NCBI GenBank assembly: GCA_022385755.1
Contig: MU278385.1
Coordinates: forward strand, 20,976 to 84,975
DNA length: 64,000 nucleotides
Source: Trametopsis cervina
Taxonomy: Eukaryota; Basidiomycota; Agaricomycetes; Polyporales; Irpicaceae
Direction: 5' to 3'
Part shown: positions 20,825 through 31,677 of the stretch, one piece after another
How positions within the stretch are numbered: position 1 is the first letter of the stretch
How the letters are laid out: each line of letters starts with the position of its first letter
Position numbers and translations under genes: made by a program
Notes under the pieces: generated by a model
Told to the model about the DNA's origin: nothing
The model's input: only the letters and a program-made list of their open reading frames with translations
The model's database searches: none

Positions 20825-21912
20825 TTCATGACTCATCAGGCTTATCCTGCCCACCGCGGGAGCGCTGGAAAGTCAGCGCTCCGACGGTGGGGAGCATAAG
20901 CACCCTTACAAGTGGCCGGCAACCCTCTGCGGCCTTTGTTTGGCTTTATTTGGCACTTTTTTGGGCTGTTTTCGCTAAAATCAGCTGTAGAGCCTCCAAT
21001 AAAATCGGGAAAAATCTGGAAAAATCGCCAGAAATTCTGGAAGGCTTGAAAGCCCCCTCTCACACGGTCACCTGACTTTTCCACGGTCATGTGATCCCGC
21101 AAATTGCGTTCTTTTGGAACAAATTGCACAAAATGCTTCATACAGAGCCCAATAAAATGCGGAAAAATGCGCTAAAAGCGGAATATATTATTTAATACAT
21201 ATTAGCATACAACTGAGATGTCACTCATCCCTCATATGCTATGTATTAAGTGAAGGGCATACATATAAAGGTGAAGACAGGCCGTGGGAGTTTACATACC
21301 CAAAATGGAAGGTGTGCGCTTATCTAATCTGATCCTCCCACTGTGTACGGCTTTGCTGTAGCTGCATTATTAAGCTCAGAAAACACAAAATACTCAAAAA
21401 ACATCGACAAAGTAATCACCTCAAGCCTATAAAACAACACTGAGGCATAGAATACATGTGAAATGAGGGGGGTTCTTTGCTAGAAGTATTTTATAAGCCA
21501 AACCGAAGCCCATCAAAGTTGGGCGCTTATTTTCCAAAAAGGGCATATGTGTTTCTCATCTTCTACTCTCAATTCTGCATGGTTTCCTTAATAAAGGTGA
21601 CCACAGTATAGCCCAATGTTATGGCTACATGCTGATATATGAATTGCTGTGAAACTTTGAGATGGGGAGGCTGTAAAAATCGAGAAAGTTTTGTAATCTG
21701 AAATAAGCGCTCAACTACACAAAATGGTAATGGGTCAATAACTGCTACTAATGCCATCAAAAGCATACACTATAGTAACAAAATATGCTTATAAAAGTGT
21801 ATTCCCATCAAAATTCCCACGCTTTAGGGCAAAATCTGTCACATGTCGCAGAACCCCAATGTGCCAGATGTTACTGGAACGATTCTTTTCTTCGTACCTC
21901 AGGAATCGTAAC

Positions 21913-23231
21913 ACATTAATGATTCAGATGATGAGCGCAACTAGATTTGCAGAGGTTAGAGAACGGAATAGAATCCTTCGCCGTGCGGAAGGATCATTAA
22001 TAACATACATGCCGATGTCCAACACCGAGAACGCGGAAGACCTAAGGACGTCAATCACAAGCTCATGCAGTCGTGTGCAGTCAAAAGGCAAGCGCGCTGG
22101 GATGAGGCTGGAAGATCTCTCGCGAGATCTTCTTGGTGTACTTGAGATCCGCAGACTCGGAGATCAGCGTCTCCTCATCCAGTGCTGCTGCTCTATGAGG
22201 TGCATCCTCCAGACATTGTCATTTCTCGTGAGATGACATTGCCTACGGTTTCTATTTCACCCTCATCTCCATCTCCAGTACCCGCTGCTGTAACTCCGAC
22301 AGCTTCGTCAGCCACTTTAGTCGAGGAAGGCGAGATTGTCAAGTGTCCTCGAGCACACGCAGTCTCTCCTGATAAGCGACGGTGCAGGCCACAGCATAAC
22401 TGTGGACCAGTCCCTGGTGTGGACATAGAAGTAATCGATGCCCCTGGCGAGAATCCTCTCAGTCTGGAGGTTGTTCAGCGCGCTCTCGCATACGCGCCTG
22501 GTCAAACCATATTCAAGGCCATCAACATTGCTGAGCACTTCCACCTCTGCCTCGACGCCTCGTCAGAGCATTGCGAGCACTTCCACATGATGTGCTTGCA
22601 TGAGGAGGAAACTCTTGTGCGGGTGATGTTTGTCGCTACTGCCACTCGCGTCTATCTCATGATGCTTACGGACATGTGGGTTGCAGAAGACTATGACCAG
22701 AAATACGCTATCTTGGTCAGCGTTCCATCTTGCCCTCGAGCAGATAGTGAATCATGATCATCTTAGCGATCAGGCCCTGATTTACATGGTCCAGAAAGTA
22801 TATCGTCGCACAATGGTACATCCTGGTACCCACTGGCCTGTTGAAAATCTTTGGCCCGCCTCTCCGTCGGCTTGGGATCGTGTCCTTGCTGCATCAGCGC
22901 AGGGGGAGGCATCTGCCTTGGGAAGCATTTCCGCTCCCATGGTTCCTTCTATCGTCGAACATGAGGGGGAGCCTGATTCTGATCGCGAGGAATGGACCTT
23001 GATCAAATCAAGTACGTCTACACCAGTCACTTCGGACGATGAGAACAGTAAGCTTACTAAAATCTTCTCTGTAGGCCCACTAACCTCAGCATGCGCTCAG
23101 AAGAGTTACGTTCGGCAATAGGATCCGACGGACCACGTACAAGTGAAGATCGAGAAAGAGTAAATTCCTTTGTCGACAATCTATTGCACGAGCTCTTTGG
23201 CGGACTTCTTTGTCAAAACGCTGAAGATTAG
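21913..23231 (+). pseudogene. orphan gene remnant between elements C and D
   Basis: This 1.5-kb island between two transposon copies has higher GC and protein-like composition. A frame from 22182 contains EEGEIVKCPRAHAVSPDKRR and NPLSLEVVQRALAYAPGQ, and runs to about 22715. There it must shift frame to continue as FHLALEQIVNHDHLSDQAL and so on to about 23043. A last short piece (MRSEELRSAIGSDGPR to LLCQNAED, stop 23229-23231) may be a final exon. I do not recognise the family. The 5' end may have been removed by element C. It could be an intact orphan gene with an unusual intron at the shift rather than a pseudogene. Confidence 0.4.
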
Positions 23232-24528
23232 GAGTTTTCTATTGGATTAATCTCACTACTGTGCATGTATACTATAAAATATCGTGATGTGTACTGTATT
23301 TTGTCTTTGATATGGTCTATCTTCGTATATAGCCGTAGTTACATATGTAAACCCTCTCGTCTCTTGCCTTGCCTCGATGATGTGCATTCCGCTGACATAT
23401 ATGCTTGATTTTCTTTCTTATATAATAGTAACGACCTGTTACGATTCCTGAGGTACGAAGAAAAGAATTGTTCCAGTAACATCTGGCACATTGGGATTCT
23501 ACGACATGTGACAGATTTTGCCCTAAAGTGTGGGAATTTTGATGGGAATACACTTTTATAAGTGTATCTTTGTTACCATAGTGTATGCTTTTGATGGCAT
23601 TAGTAGCAGTTATTGACCCATTACCATTTTGTGTAGTTGAGTGTTTATTTGAGATTTCAAAACTTCCTCAATTTTTACAACCTCCCCATTCCAAAGTTTC
23701 CCAGTAATTTGTATATCCATATGTAGCCATGTGATTGGGCTACACTGTGGTTACCTTTATTAAGGAAACCATGCAGAATTGAGAGCAGAAGATCAGAAAT
23801 ACATATGTCCTTTTTGAGAACTAAGCACCCAACTTTGATGAGCTTCAGTTTGGCTCATAAAACACTTCTAACAAAGAATCCCCCTCATTTGAACTGTATT
23901 CCATGCCTCAGTGTTGTTTTATGAACAATAAGTGATTGCATTGTTAATGTTTTTCGAGTATTTTGTGTTTTCTGAGCCTAATAATGCAGCTATAGCAATA
24001 CCGTGCACAGTGAGAGGATCAGATTAGATAAGCGCACATCTTCCATTTTGGGCAGGTAAACTCCCACGGCCTGTTTTCACCTTTATATATATGCTCTTCA
24101 CTTAATACATAGTATATGAGGAATGAGCGACATCTCAGTTGTATGCTAATATGTATTACATAATATATTCTGATTTTAGCGCATTTTCCTGCATTTTATT
24201 GGGCTCTGTATGAAGCATTTTATGTATTTGTTTGCAAAAGAACGCAATTTGCGAGATCACATGACCGTGAGAAAGTGGGGTGACCATGTGAGAGGGGGCT
24301 TTCAAGCATTCCAGAATTTCTGGCAATTGTTCCAGACTTTTGCCGATTTTATTGGAGGCTCTACAGCTGATTTTAGCGAAAACAACTCAAAAAAGTGCCA
24401 AATAAAGCCAAACAAAGACCACAGAGGGCTGCCGGCCACTTGTAAGGGTGCTTATGCCCCCCACCGTCGGAGCACTGACTTCCCAGCACTCCCGCGGTGG
24501 GCAGGATAAGCCTGATAAGTCATGAAAT

Positions 24529-24601
24529 GCAGCCAGCAGGATTTGAACCCCAGGTTGGCCACAGACAAAACAGAGCACTTAACCACTACACTACTGTGAC
24601 A
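24529..24601 (-). other. tRNA-like Pol III promoter region in copy D
   Basis: This is the reverse-complement counterpart of the copy B region: the B box GGTTCAAATCC and the A-box-like GTAGTGTAGTGGTTAAG are read on the minus strand. The tRNA fold is degenerate. Confidence 0.6.
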
Positions 24602-24626
24602 TGCAAAGATGACATTCAATTCAAGT

Positions 24627-24832
24627 GAGGTATGTAGCAGAGTAAGTAAGGAGTATTATCAGGTAAGTAGCATTTTGTTATAGAGTAAGTATTTATTTGT
24701 ATTGAGTAAGTAGGAGTTGTTATCAAGTAAGTAGAAGCTGTTACCAAGTAAGTAATATATGGTATCGAGTAAGTAAGAGTTGTTATATAGTAAGTAATAG
24801 TTGTTACCAAATAAGTAGTGCTTGCTTACCAG
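24627..24832. repeat. 21-bp minisatellite array in copy D
   Basis: About ten 21-bp units with GTAAGTA on the plus strand, the mirror image of the array in copy B. Confidence 0.85.
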
Positions 24833-25668
24833 ATTAGGCGCCCGTATTTGACCCCTCCAGAACGTCCCCATGGTATAGTACACCTTGTTATTATCAACAC
24901 TAACAGTATTGCTTAAAAATTGAAGTCTCTAGGGCTGAAATAAACTTGCCCAAATGCGGAAATATGGCTTGCAATTTCGATGTTTTGGCAGTATTTTGCA
25001 CTTTCTGAGCTCAATAATGCAGCTAGAGCAAAACTGTTTGTAGCAGCAACATCACATTAGCTAAGCGGACGTTTTCCACATTTGGAAGTAAGTTTCCCAC
25101 GGTCAATAAATTGACTGTAGAGCCCCAAATAAAATCCAGAAAAATCCGAAAAAATCACATTAAATTTTGTACAGTCTATAGAGCCATTTATGCATCTTCA
25201 TTTGTGCTTCTAGAGTCATGACACTCTTAAAATCTGATGTTTTTGCAATGTTTTGCACTTTCTGAGCTTAATAATATTGCTACAGCAAAACTGTTTGTAG
25301 TAATGACATCAGATTACATAAGCGCACATCTTTCACATTGGGAAGTCCTTTTCCCACAGCTTATAAATTGGCTGTAAAGTCTTAAATCAGATTCAAAAAA
25401 TTACCATAAATTTCAAGCAGTCTTCAAAGCCCTTTATGAGTCCTTTTAGTGTATAGTTATGGTTATGTGATCTTTCAAATTACTTTGATAGTGGGTAACA
25501 CGTGATGTAAAGTGTTTTTTCACTATCAAATTGTTTTTATCCATTCAACAACCAGAAAAGTTGCTGCTTTCTAAACACAAACAGTTGCTTAATGTGATGC
25601 ATATATGTTAAGACATATAAAGGGCTCAGGAATCGTAACCTGCCACTTGCCGGCCTGCTCACCAAGTA

Positions 25669-26185
25669 TTAGTAGTGTCAAGGTCTTATAGGGTAATTTC
25701 TCAGTGTTCCATGTCTAGTGTGATTCCCTATACATCAAATTTTGTTTAAAGTACACTACATGTGCTATCAAGCCTAATAACACCTATTTGAGGCCTCTCG
25801 TTGATGTCTGATGTTGTTCTGACCCATATCTTTATCTCATCTGTGCAAACCCCTATGTTAGGGTTGTGCTCCTCAGTGTCATGTGATGACTGTCTGCAAA
25901 ATGGTCAGAACAGTCAAAACGGTTGAAAAAACAGGCTGACTGTTCAGTGACCGATATCCCCTGGAATCACAGAGTTGAGAGATTAGAGTAGCTCTCTGAG
26001 CATCACATGACCCCATCTCCGTGACAGCAACCTGCCACTTGCCAGCCAGCTTTACAAGTTCCAACTCTATATCTCAGGAATCATAAACCTATTACTTACA
26101 CTCAAGCCTAAGCCCCTTACTACTATAATATGAATGAAAGTTGCATAATAATAATCATGTAAAGACATGGGATGAAGTGATGAAT
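25669..26185. other. boundary between the transposon island and the gene-dense half, no gene seen
   Basis: This contains a diverged relative of the element tail (CCTGCCACTTGCCAGCC near 26032) and a diverged terminal motif (CTCAGGAATCATAA near 26073), probably an older element end. The last part is the 3' flank of the GW/WG protein gene. A 10-bp perfect inverted repeat (GGGATGAAGT and ACTTCATCCC, 26169-26197) overlaps that gene's stop codon. Confidence 0.5.
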
Positions 26186-26197
26186 TTACTTCATCCC
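26169..26197. repeat. perfect 10-bp inverted repeat over the stop codon of the GW/WG gene
   Basis: GGGATGAAGT at 26169-26178 and ACTTCATCCC at 26188-26197 are perfect complements separated by nine bases. The TAA stop codon (26186-26188, minus strand) lies at the loop-stem junction. In RNA this would form a 10-bp hairpin. Confidence 0.7.
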
Positions 26198-28907
26198 AAA
26201 AAGACGTTTCCAGAATCCACGCTTCTTTTTCTTTGATGGCTGAGCAGCTGAGAGGTTTGACATCCTAGATTCTATTAGGTTTATATGTAGAAGCAGGAAG
26301 TATTAAACATACTCATCAACATATACCACTTTATCCTGCGGCAGGGCTTCTATTATCTGGGCAAGAACATCCTTGTTTGCTGAACGAACGCTGGCCGGTA
26401 TCAGTACCTTTCTCCGCCATACTGCCATGCTGTTTCCACTCTTGGACAACAGAAATACAAAAACAATCACTTGCATATCTGGCTTGTATGTCACCACAGA
26501 TTCCTGAAAAATACGATCGCAAGTGAGACGTAAGTGGGGTAATGTGATCCAGTCAAATGCTGGCTGCGTCAGAGTGCCAGAAGAGGCGTTACTACGGTAG
26601 TCCGCGTTCGTGATCAATGCACCACGCTGACCAGTTTCCACAAATTTCTGTAGCTAAGAAGCAAGGTTAGTGGTACGAATCTGCACAGTGTAATCATTAA
26701 CTTGAGACGCACTCCGATGGTAGCTAAACCGTTGGTCATCGCCTCGATCCAGCGCATCAGAGAAGCTACTCGAGGGTCGTTTTGTGGGTTGAAGGCCCAG
26801 TATATTCTCTCTTTTGCCGGTCGTTGTCTGCTATATAAGGCACGTTGAGCATACTGAAGACCTGCTCCATTAGACCAAATAAACGTGTTCTCCCCCATGC
26901 CTTGACGAGGGGGTGCAAGTTCGAAAACAGTTGTCATGCGACCAGCCGCGAAGTTCATCGTTTGTGATGAATCCGGATTGGGTAAGGGAGGGGTGTTGTG
27001 AGTAGTGGTTCGGCCGTCCGGATGCTGGAGAAACTGTGCAGGCACAGGAAGGGAAGCCCCTCCGCCCCATGCTGCTGCCGACTGTCCCGGAGGAGATTGG
27101 TATTGATAGGAGATGCCAGAATGTGTGGTTTTACGTTTCGACCGGTCTTCATGGTCATCGGGGTCCGTATACATGTCGTCAAGGTTGTCGTAATCCTCTT
27201 CCTCATTATCTTCCTCATCTTCTTCAGGAATAACCTCCCACTCATTACCCCACGTTCCCTGCCCATGAGGAGTGGACGCTTTGCGCCCCCGCGGCGCACT
27301 CCATTCCTTATCGTTGTTGTGCTCCCACCCAGTACCGCCCCCCGTACCCCAACCACCAGTATCACTACCTCCTGCATGCCCCTTATTACGTCCACGCTTG
27401 CCCGTATTGCCATCCTTCCTGGTTTCGTGCCTGCTATCCCACTGATCATAGCCCACATCTTGATCCCATCCAGCATTCTCCTCAGCGCCCCATCCGCCTT
27501 GTTTGCCATCCCAATCTGAAGCTTCAGCAGTAGCGCCCCACCCATCACCTGAATCTGGGAGATTTTCCCGTGCTGAGGGATTTGCACCACTCCAGTCAGT
27601 ACTTCCCCAGCTGTTCGATGGTTGCATTTGTTGTGGTCGTTGCGCGGTGTTGGTCTGCTGACTCCACGTCTGCCAAGGCTGGCCGACGTTGGCCGGAAGT
27701 GACGACTGTCGATGGCGCATATTTGATGAGTGCTGCTGAGGAGGAAGGGCATGGCTAGCTCCAAGAATGGCATGAAGCTGCGACTGTAGATTCGTCACGT
27801 TTGGCATAGCGGGTCCGCCACTAAAGGGTGCTGTTGTCATAACACGAGTTGGCTGAATTACGGGTATTGTTGCTGATGCAGACTGAGACATGGGGACGTT
27901 TGCTTTAATAGAGGTCGCAAACCGTGTTACGCCGTGCTTCCTAGCCTCCTCATTTGCTACAGCCTCGTCTCTCCATTGTGTCCAGGGTCCCGCAGACCCC
28001 CCTGGTGTCGCGGGGAAAGGCTGAACGTTACTCGCACCGCGGAGCATTTTCTCTGGCGCGCCCCATCCGCTCGAGAACGCGCCTTGACTCTGCGAACGTG
28101 TGTGCATAAGATTAGGTGTTTGTAAGTTTGGGAGAGAAGCAGGATTTGAAGAGCCTAGAAGTGGAGGAGACGACGACCGTGCCAAAGATGACGAGTAGGT
28201 GCTGAAAGCCACATGTTTGCTCGCAGGAGGTATCGCAGCAGTTTGAGGCTCGTGTATAATCGCGGACTTCTTCTTCAGGGTACTCTTCCGTGTGACTTCA
28301 GGTGCTGCGGTTGCTGACTGCGGCTCAGTTTGGTCTTGGCTGTGCGACACGAACCCGAAGGCGTTCGTGATTGCAGACGCTAAGCCCCCTCCCCAACCCC
28401 CCGTTCCCTGCTCTGAATTTCCCCACTTGCTCGACGACGGGCTAGCTGCGCCCGTTCCAGGGGTCTGGCCATCATTTGCTGGACCTTCTCTCCATCCTTC
28501 GTCCGCGGTCTGACCATCCTCGTCCTCCTCCTCCTCCCCGTCCTCGCCCCACCCACCTTCTTCACCAGCATCTTCATGTTTCCAGTCATCTGTGCCACCG
28601 TCTTCCATGTGACCATAGTGTATCGTAAGAGACAAAACGACGTAGCTTAGCTGAAACAATGCCGTATCGAGCGTGTATCAGAATGCTCACCGTTATCCTG
28701 CCAGAGGTCAGCCGTCTGTGACTGTGATTCAAACGGTTGTTTCCCGTTTTTCGTCGATGGAACGGGAGAAGCTGTAGGGCGTGACGTTCCTCCCATGGGC
28801 ATAGGTGCCTGTTTGTGTGCCGGAGACGTTTGCGTTGGCTGAGTAGCATGCAGCTCGTCGTGCATCTTGCCTCTGGGTGGCTCCTTCTGTTTTCCCTTTT
28901 TTGCCAT
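26186..28907 (-). CDS. GW/WG-repeat protein of unknown function
   Basis: Four exons (28907-28691, 28601-26713, 26653-26313, 26264-26186) join in frame to give 841 aa starting MAKKGKQKEPP. The acidic N-terminal half is largely disordered and holds many Trp-Gly or Gly-Trp pairs (EEGGWGEDG, SKWGNSEQ, GGWGGG, SSGWGAP, GDGWGA, GGWGAEENAGWDQD, GGWGTGGGTGW), then an EEDEEDNEEEDYDN acidic run. The last 250 residues look folded and end KKKKRGFWKRLFGMK, a basic amphipathic tail. That last exon was recovered by hand: donor GTATGT, acceptor CTAG, a 48-nt intron. GW/WG pairs bind Argonaute in known hook proteins, but here that role is only an inference; tryptophan- and glycine-rich low-complexity sequence alone could explain it. 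Its 5' end faces the STB6-like gene. Confidence 0.75.
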
Positions 28908-29320
28908 AGTTAGTGGCGTCGATTGCAGGTATAGCGATGTTGTGGACAAGGATAAGAGCTGGAACGGAGAACTCAGTAGGATTCAACGACACAAGCGTCT
29001 CGGCGACATTGATTGGCGTGCCAGGGCGGACGAATTCTTTGAAGTGAAGAAAGGCGGGATATCCTGTCGTGAGTGAAGAACACAACTGCAACTGCTGTTG
29101 TACACATGGTAGGACGCAGAAAGCTTCCAGTCTCGAGTTGTGAGAGCTGTCGTATATGATGTTTTGTGTGTCGTTGTGAGTAACAGTCAATCGACGGAAG
29201 GCTACGTCCATCACCTAAGCGCCCCTCTGCGTTCGCCGAATTCAAACCACTTCGCCTTTGGTCGCTCACAGGCATGTGTCTACCTTTGCTTGTGCTATCT
29301 CGTCCGCTCCCATACACAGG
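28908..29320. promoter_or_regulatory. shared divergent promoter region of the GW/WG and STB6-like genes
   Basis: About 410 bp lie between the two start codons. An open frame on the minus strand (29214-28910) runs through it but has no recognisable domain, and I treat it as 5' leader. I see no clear TATA box. Confidence 0.4.
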
Positions 29321-31472
29321 ATGAGCTCGCAGATACAGAAACCACGATTGAACACGTCCCATCTTCCAGTACCCTCCGCAATATCACCCGCGTCTTCAAC
29401 GGATGGCGGCAGCATATCTCCCCTTCTCCCCGCCTTTGTCCACAGGCCCTTGCCTGGGAGACATTCTACGTCACAATCTCTATATGTACCTCCCAGCCAT
29501 CCCTCTGTAACGGCCTCCCAACCATCCTCCATCAATGTCGCCCATATCAAAGCCCAGAGGCTCCTAATGCCGACCGTACGACCTTCTCGTCCTCTACAAG
29601 CTCCAACTCCGTCCAGGTCCAGCAAGGTTTCTCCAGCAAAGCACTCGAGGTCAAGAGCTGGTTCTCTTGCCCACAGCATGCCACCTGCTTCCGACCCCAG
29701 CTCTCACTTAGCTCCGTTGGTTGATTGGATAGGTGGAGGGTGTCGATTTGAAGTTGTGGAAGAGCAGGTTGAAATAACTGGTTATCAAATCTACGCGGTG
29801 GAGAAATGGTGGGCAGTGTACGATTTTTAGAAGGTTTCAGCTGGTACTTATAGTCTGATATAAGGGTTGTAGAACGTAGTCGTCCTGTTACAGTGTTAAC
29901 AGTATTCACAGGTAATCCAAGCCACAAGGTCAGAGTTGTGGTGCTACTGTCTGCAGCGTCTCATTGTCTGTTGCCTTGCAGATTACAGTGACAGTCCTAA
30001 GTCCATTGGCTACGCTCTCCGTAACCGAGTCACAGCAGGAATGGGAGAAGGCCATTCATCAGTTACGAAGAGACGGTGCACGGCCGAAAGAGGTAAGTAA
30101 ATCTAGGGTATCGTACCGTGCATGCTAGTATCTCAGATGATTTCCAGACTAGCAGTGGCATTATTATGGTCACGTCTTTGGCCAATTTTCGTTCGGACTT
30201 CACAATAGTCCACATTCCAAAGGGTAATTACCTTGACATCCGTGAGCAGTTGTATACCAACATCAACGTCCTACGCATGGGATGTAGCGGTCGCAGCGCA
30301 TTGACTCTAGAGGAACCTAGGTATGTATATCGCGATCATTGCTTGTCGCACGTCTAAGCTTTGTCATTTTCCCTCCAAGCGACACAACGAAGGACCGATT
30401 TATCTCGGCTTATCACTTCCCGGATAAACCCGCCCTCCGATCTTCGGGTCCCTTCAAGGCAGCAGTCATAGAGATCGTCAAGCTCATCCAGGCTGCGCTG
30501 GCAATCTGTGGCATGTTAGATCTATGTCTTGACATACGAGATGGTCTTCTATGCGACATCACTTGTGAGGGTATTCAGCGCTGGGTTACTGAAATAGGCG
30601 AGCCATGTATGAATGTAGAGGTAAGATTGAAGGCAAGACATATCGTGCATACGCATTAATTCGTTTACAGCCGATGGAAAGAGTTGCAGATCCCACAGTG
30701 GTGGCAGCTTTACTGAGCCTGGTTCTGACTGTTCGCAACAGGCTGCATGCGATGGGGCAGGTGAATACACACAATGTCTCTGGAATGATCTTCGCTCAGG
30801 CAATGTTAGTTTGTGCCGAAAGACCCTTTCATCGATCCGCTAGCGTTTGTGAAAGCTCTCACATCTTTCGTTTCAAACAAGCCACATGGGCATACGTATT
30901 CGCTTTCTCTCCCCCATCAACCTGCGGGTACCGGCATGCAAGTCAGCCCAGGCATTTCACCCCCAACCACTTCGCAAGCCCATCTACATTTTCTTCATCA
31001 CGCCGTGGTAGAAGCAATCAATGCAGCCCATGATAAAGGAAAACAAAATGAATCATATAAAGTTCATCGGGTACTCATCAATAAGCTTGACGACCTTGCG
31101 ACCGATTTGCGAACAAGCTCCGACCCCGATGGTGGAAAGGGGCTATTTGGCTGGGCGAGTAACCTCAATCCCACATCCGATTTAGGTAAATTTGTTAAGA
31201 TTATCACCGCTAATACCAAGGATGGCCCGCCTAGTGTGAGATATTTATGGACTGGAAGGCCTGGCGATGTCGCTCGAAAACGACGGGAGCGAGAAGCCGT
31301 TTGGAGCGAGGGCGAAGAGAAGGAGCGAGAAAGGGACATCGAGGAAAAAGAGCAAGAAAAGACTGACAAGGAAAGAGAAAGAGAGGTGAAGTCGTCGGAG
31401 GACGAAGATTTCATGGGTGGGATACCATGGTCAGGGAGAATGCAGCGAAAGTTGGAGGCCTGGGCAGCGTAG
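29321..31472 (+). CDS. STB6-like N-terminal domain protein
   Basis: Seven exons (29321-29808, 29865-29928, 29982-30092, 30148-30320, 30380-30620, 30671-30760, 30810-31472) join in frame to 609 aa. After about 140 disordered Ser/Pro-rich residues comes the conserved core: GGCRFEVVEEQVEITGYQIY, then VEKWVVERSRPVTVLTVFTG, then NPSHKITVTVLSP. This is the pattern of fungal proteins annotated with an STB6-like N-terminal domain; yeast Stb6 was found as a Sin3-binding protein. The middle is helical, and the C-terminus has a long charged E/K/R coiled stretch before the end EAWAA. The first in-frame ATG at 29321 was chosen. Function in this organism is unknown; a role in transcriptional regulation would be inference from yeast. 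Confidence 0.75.
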
Positions 31473-31677
31473 GTGTCTAGATGAGGTCGATTCTTCAAGA
31501 CTTGATAACTGATTCAACGAGGTAGCCGTGGGAGGACGAAGAAACCGAGCGTCGACTTTGGATTTCAAGTAAAAGGATATGAATCACCTTTGCGCGACCA
31601 ATATCTTCGTACTTCCGTGCCCTCTGTCGTCGTGTCAAGGTACCCAATCTCATATACATACTTGTTGCACCCTTAAA

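Larger units (their letters stand above)
19277..21912. mobile_element. copy C of the non-autonomous TIR element (longest copy)
   Basis: The left end has the tail ACTTGGTGAGCAGGCCGGC and then GTTACGATTCCTGAG (19305-19319); the right end has its complement (21898-21912). It carries more internal modules than B or D, two minisatellite arrays and one tRNA-like box pair. It has the same orientation as B. No transposase frame is present. Confidence 0.75.
23438..25668. mobile_element. copy D of the non-autonomous TIR element
   Basis: The left end is GTTACGATTCCTGAG (23438-23452); the right end has the complement starting at 25625 and the tail to CAAGTA (25668). It is the near-identical inverted partner of copy B over about 1.94 kb and has about 200 bp more at its right end, where B seems to have an internal deletion. 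It contains a minisatellite and a tRNA-like box pair on the minus strand. Confidence 0.75.

Noticed and set aside
26303..26305. Stop of the GW/WG gene directly after YVDEYV
   Set aside because: A GTATGT donor lies inside that codon run and a CTAG acceptor 48 nt later adds a frame-preserving exon with a typical basic tail, so the earlier stop is inside an intron.
28729..29214. 161-codon minus-strand frame between the GW/WG and STB6-like genes
   Set aside because: It overlaps the first exon of the GW/WG gene in another frame and fills a divergent promoter; no domain or intron signals support it.
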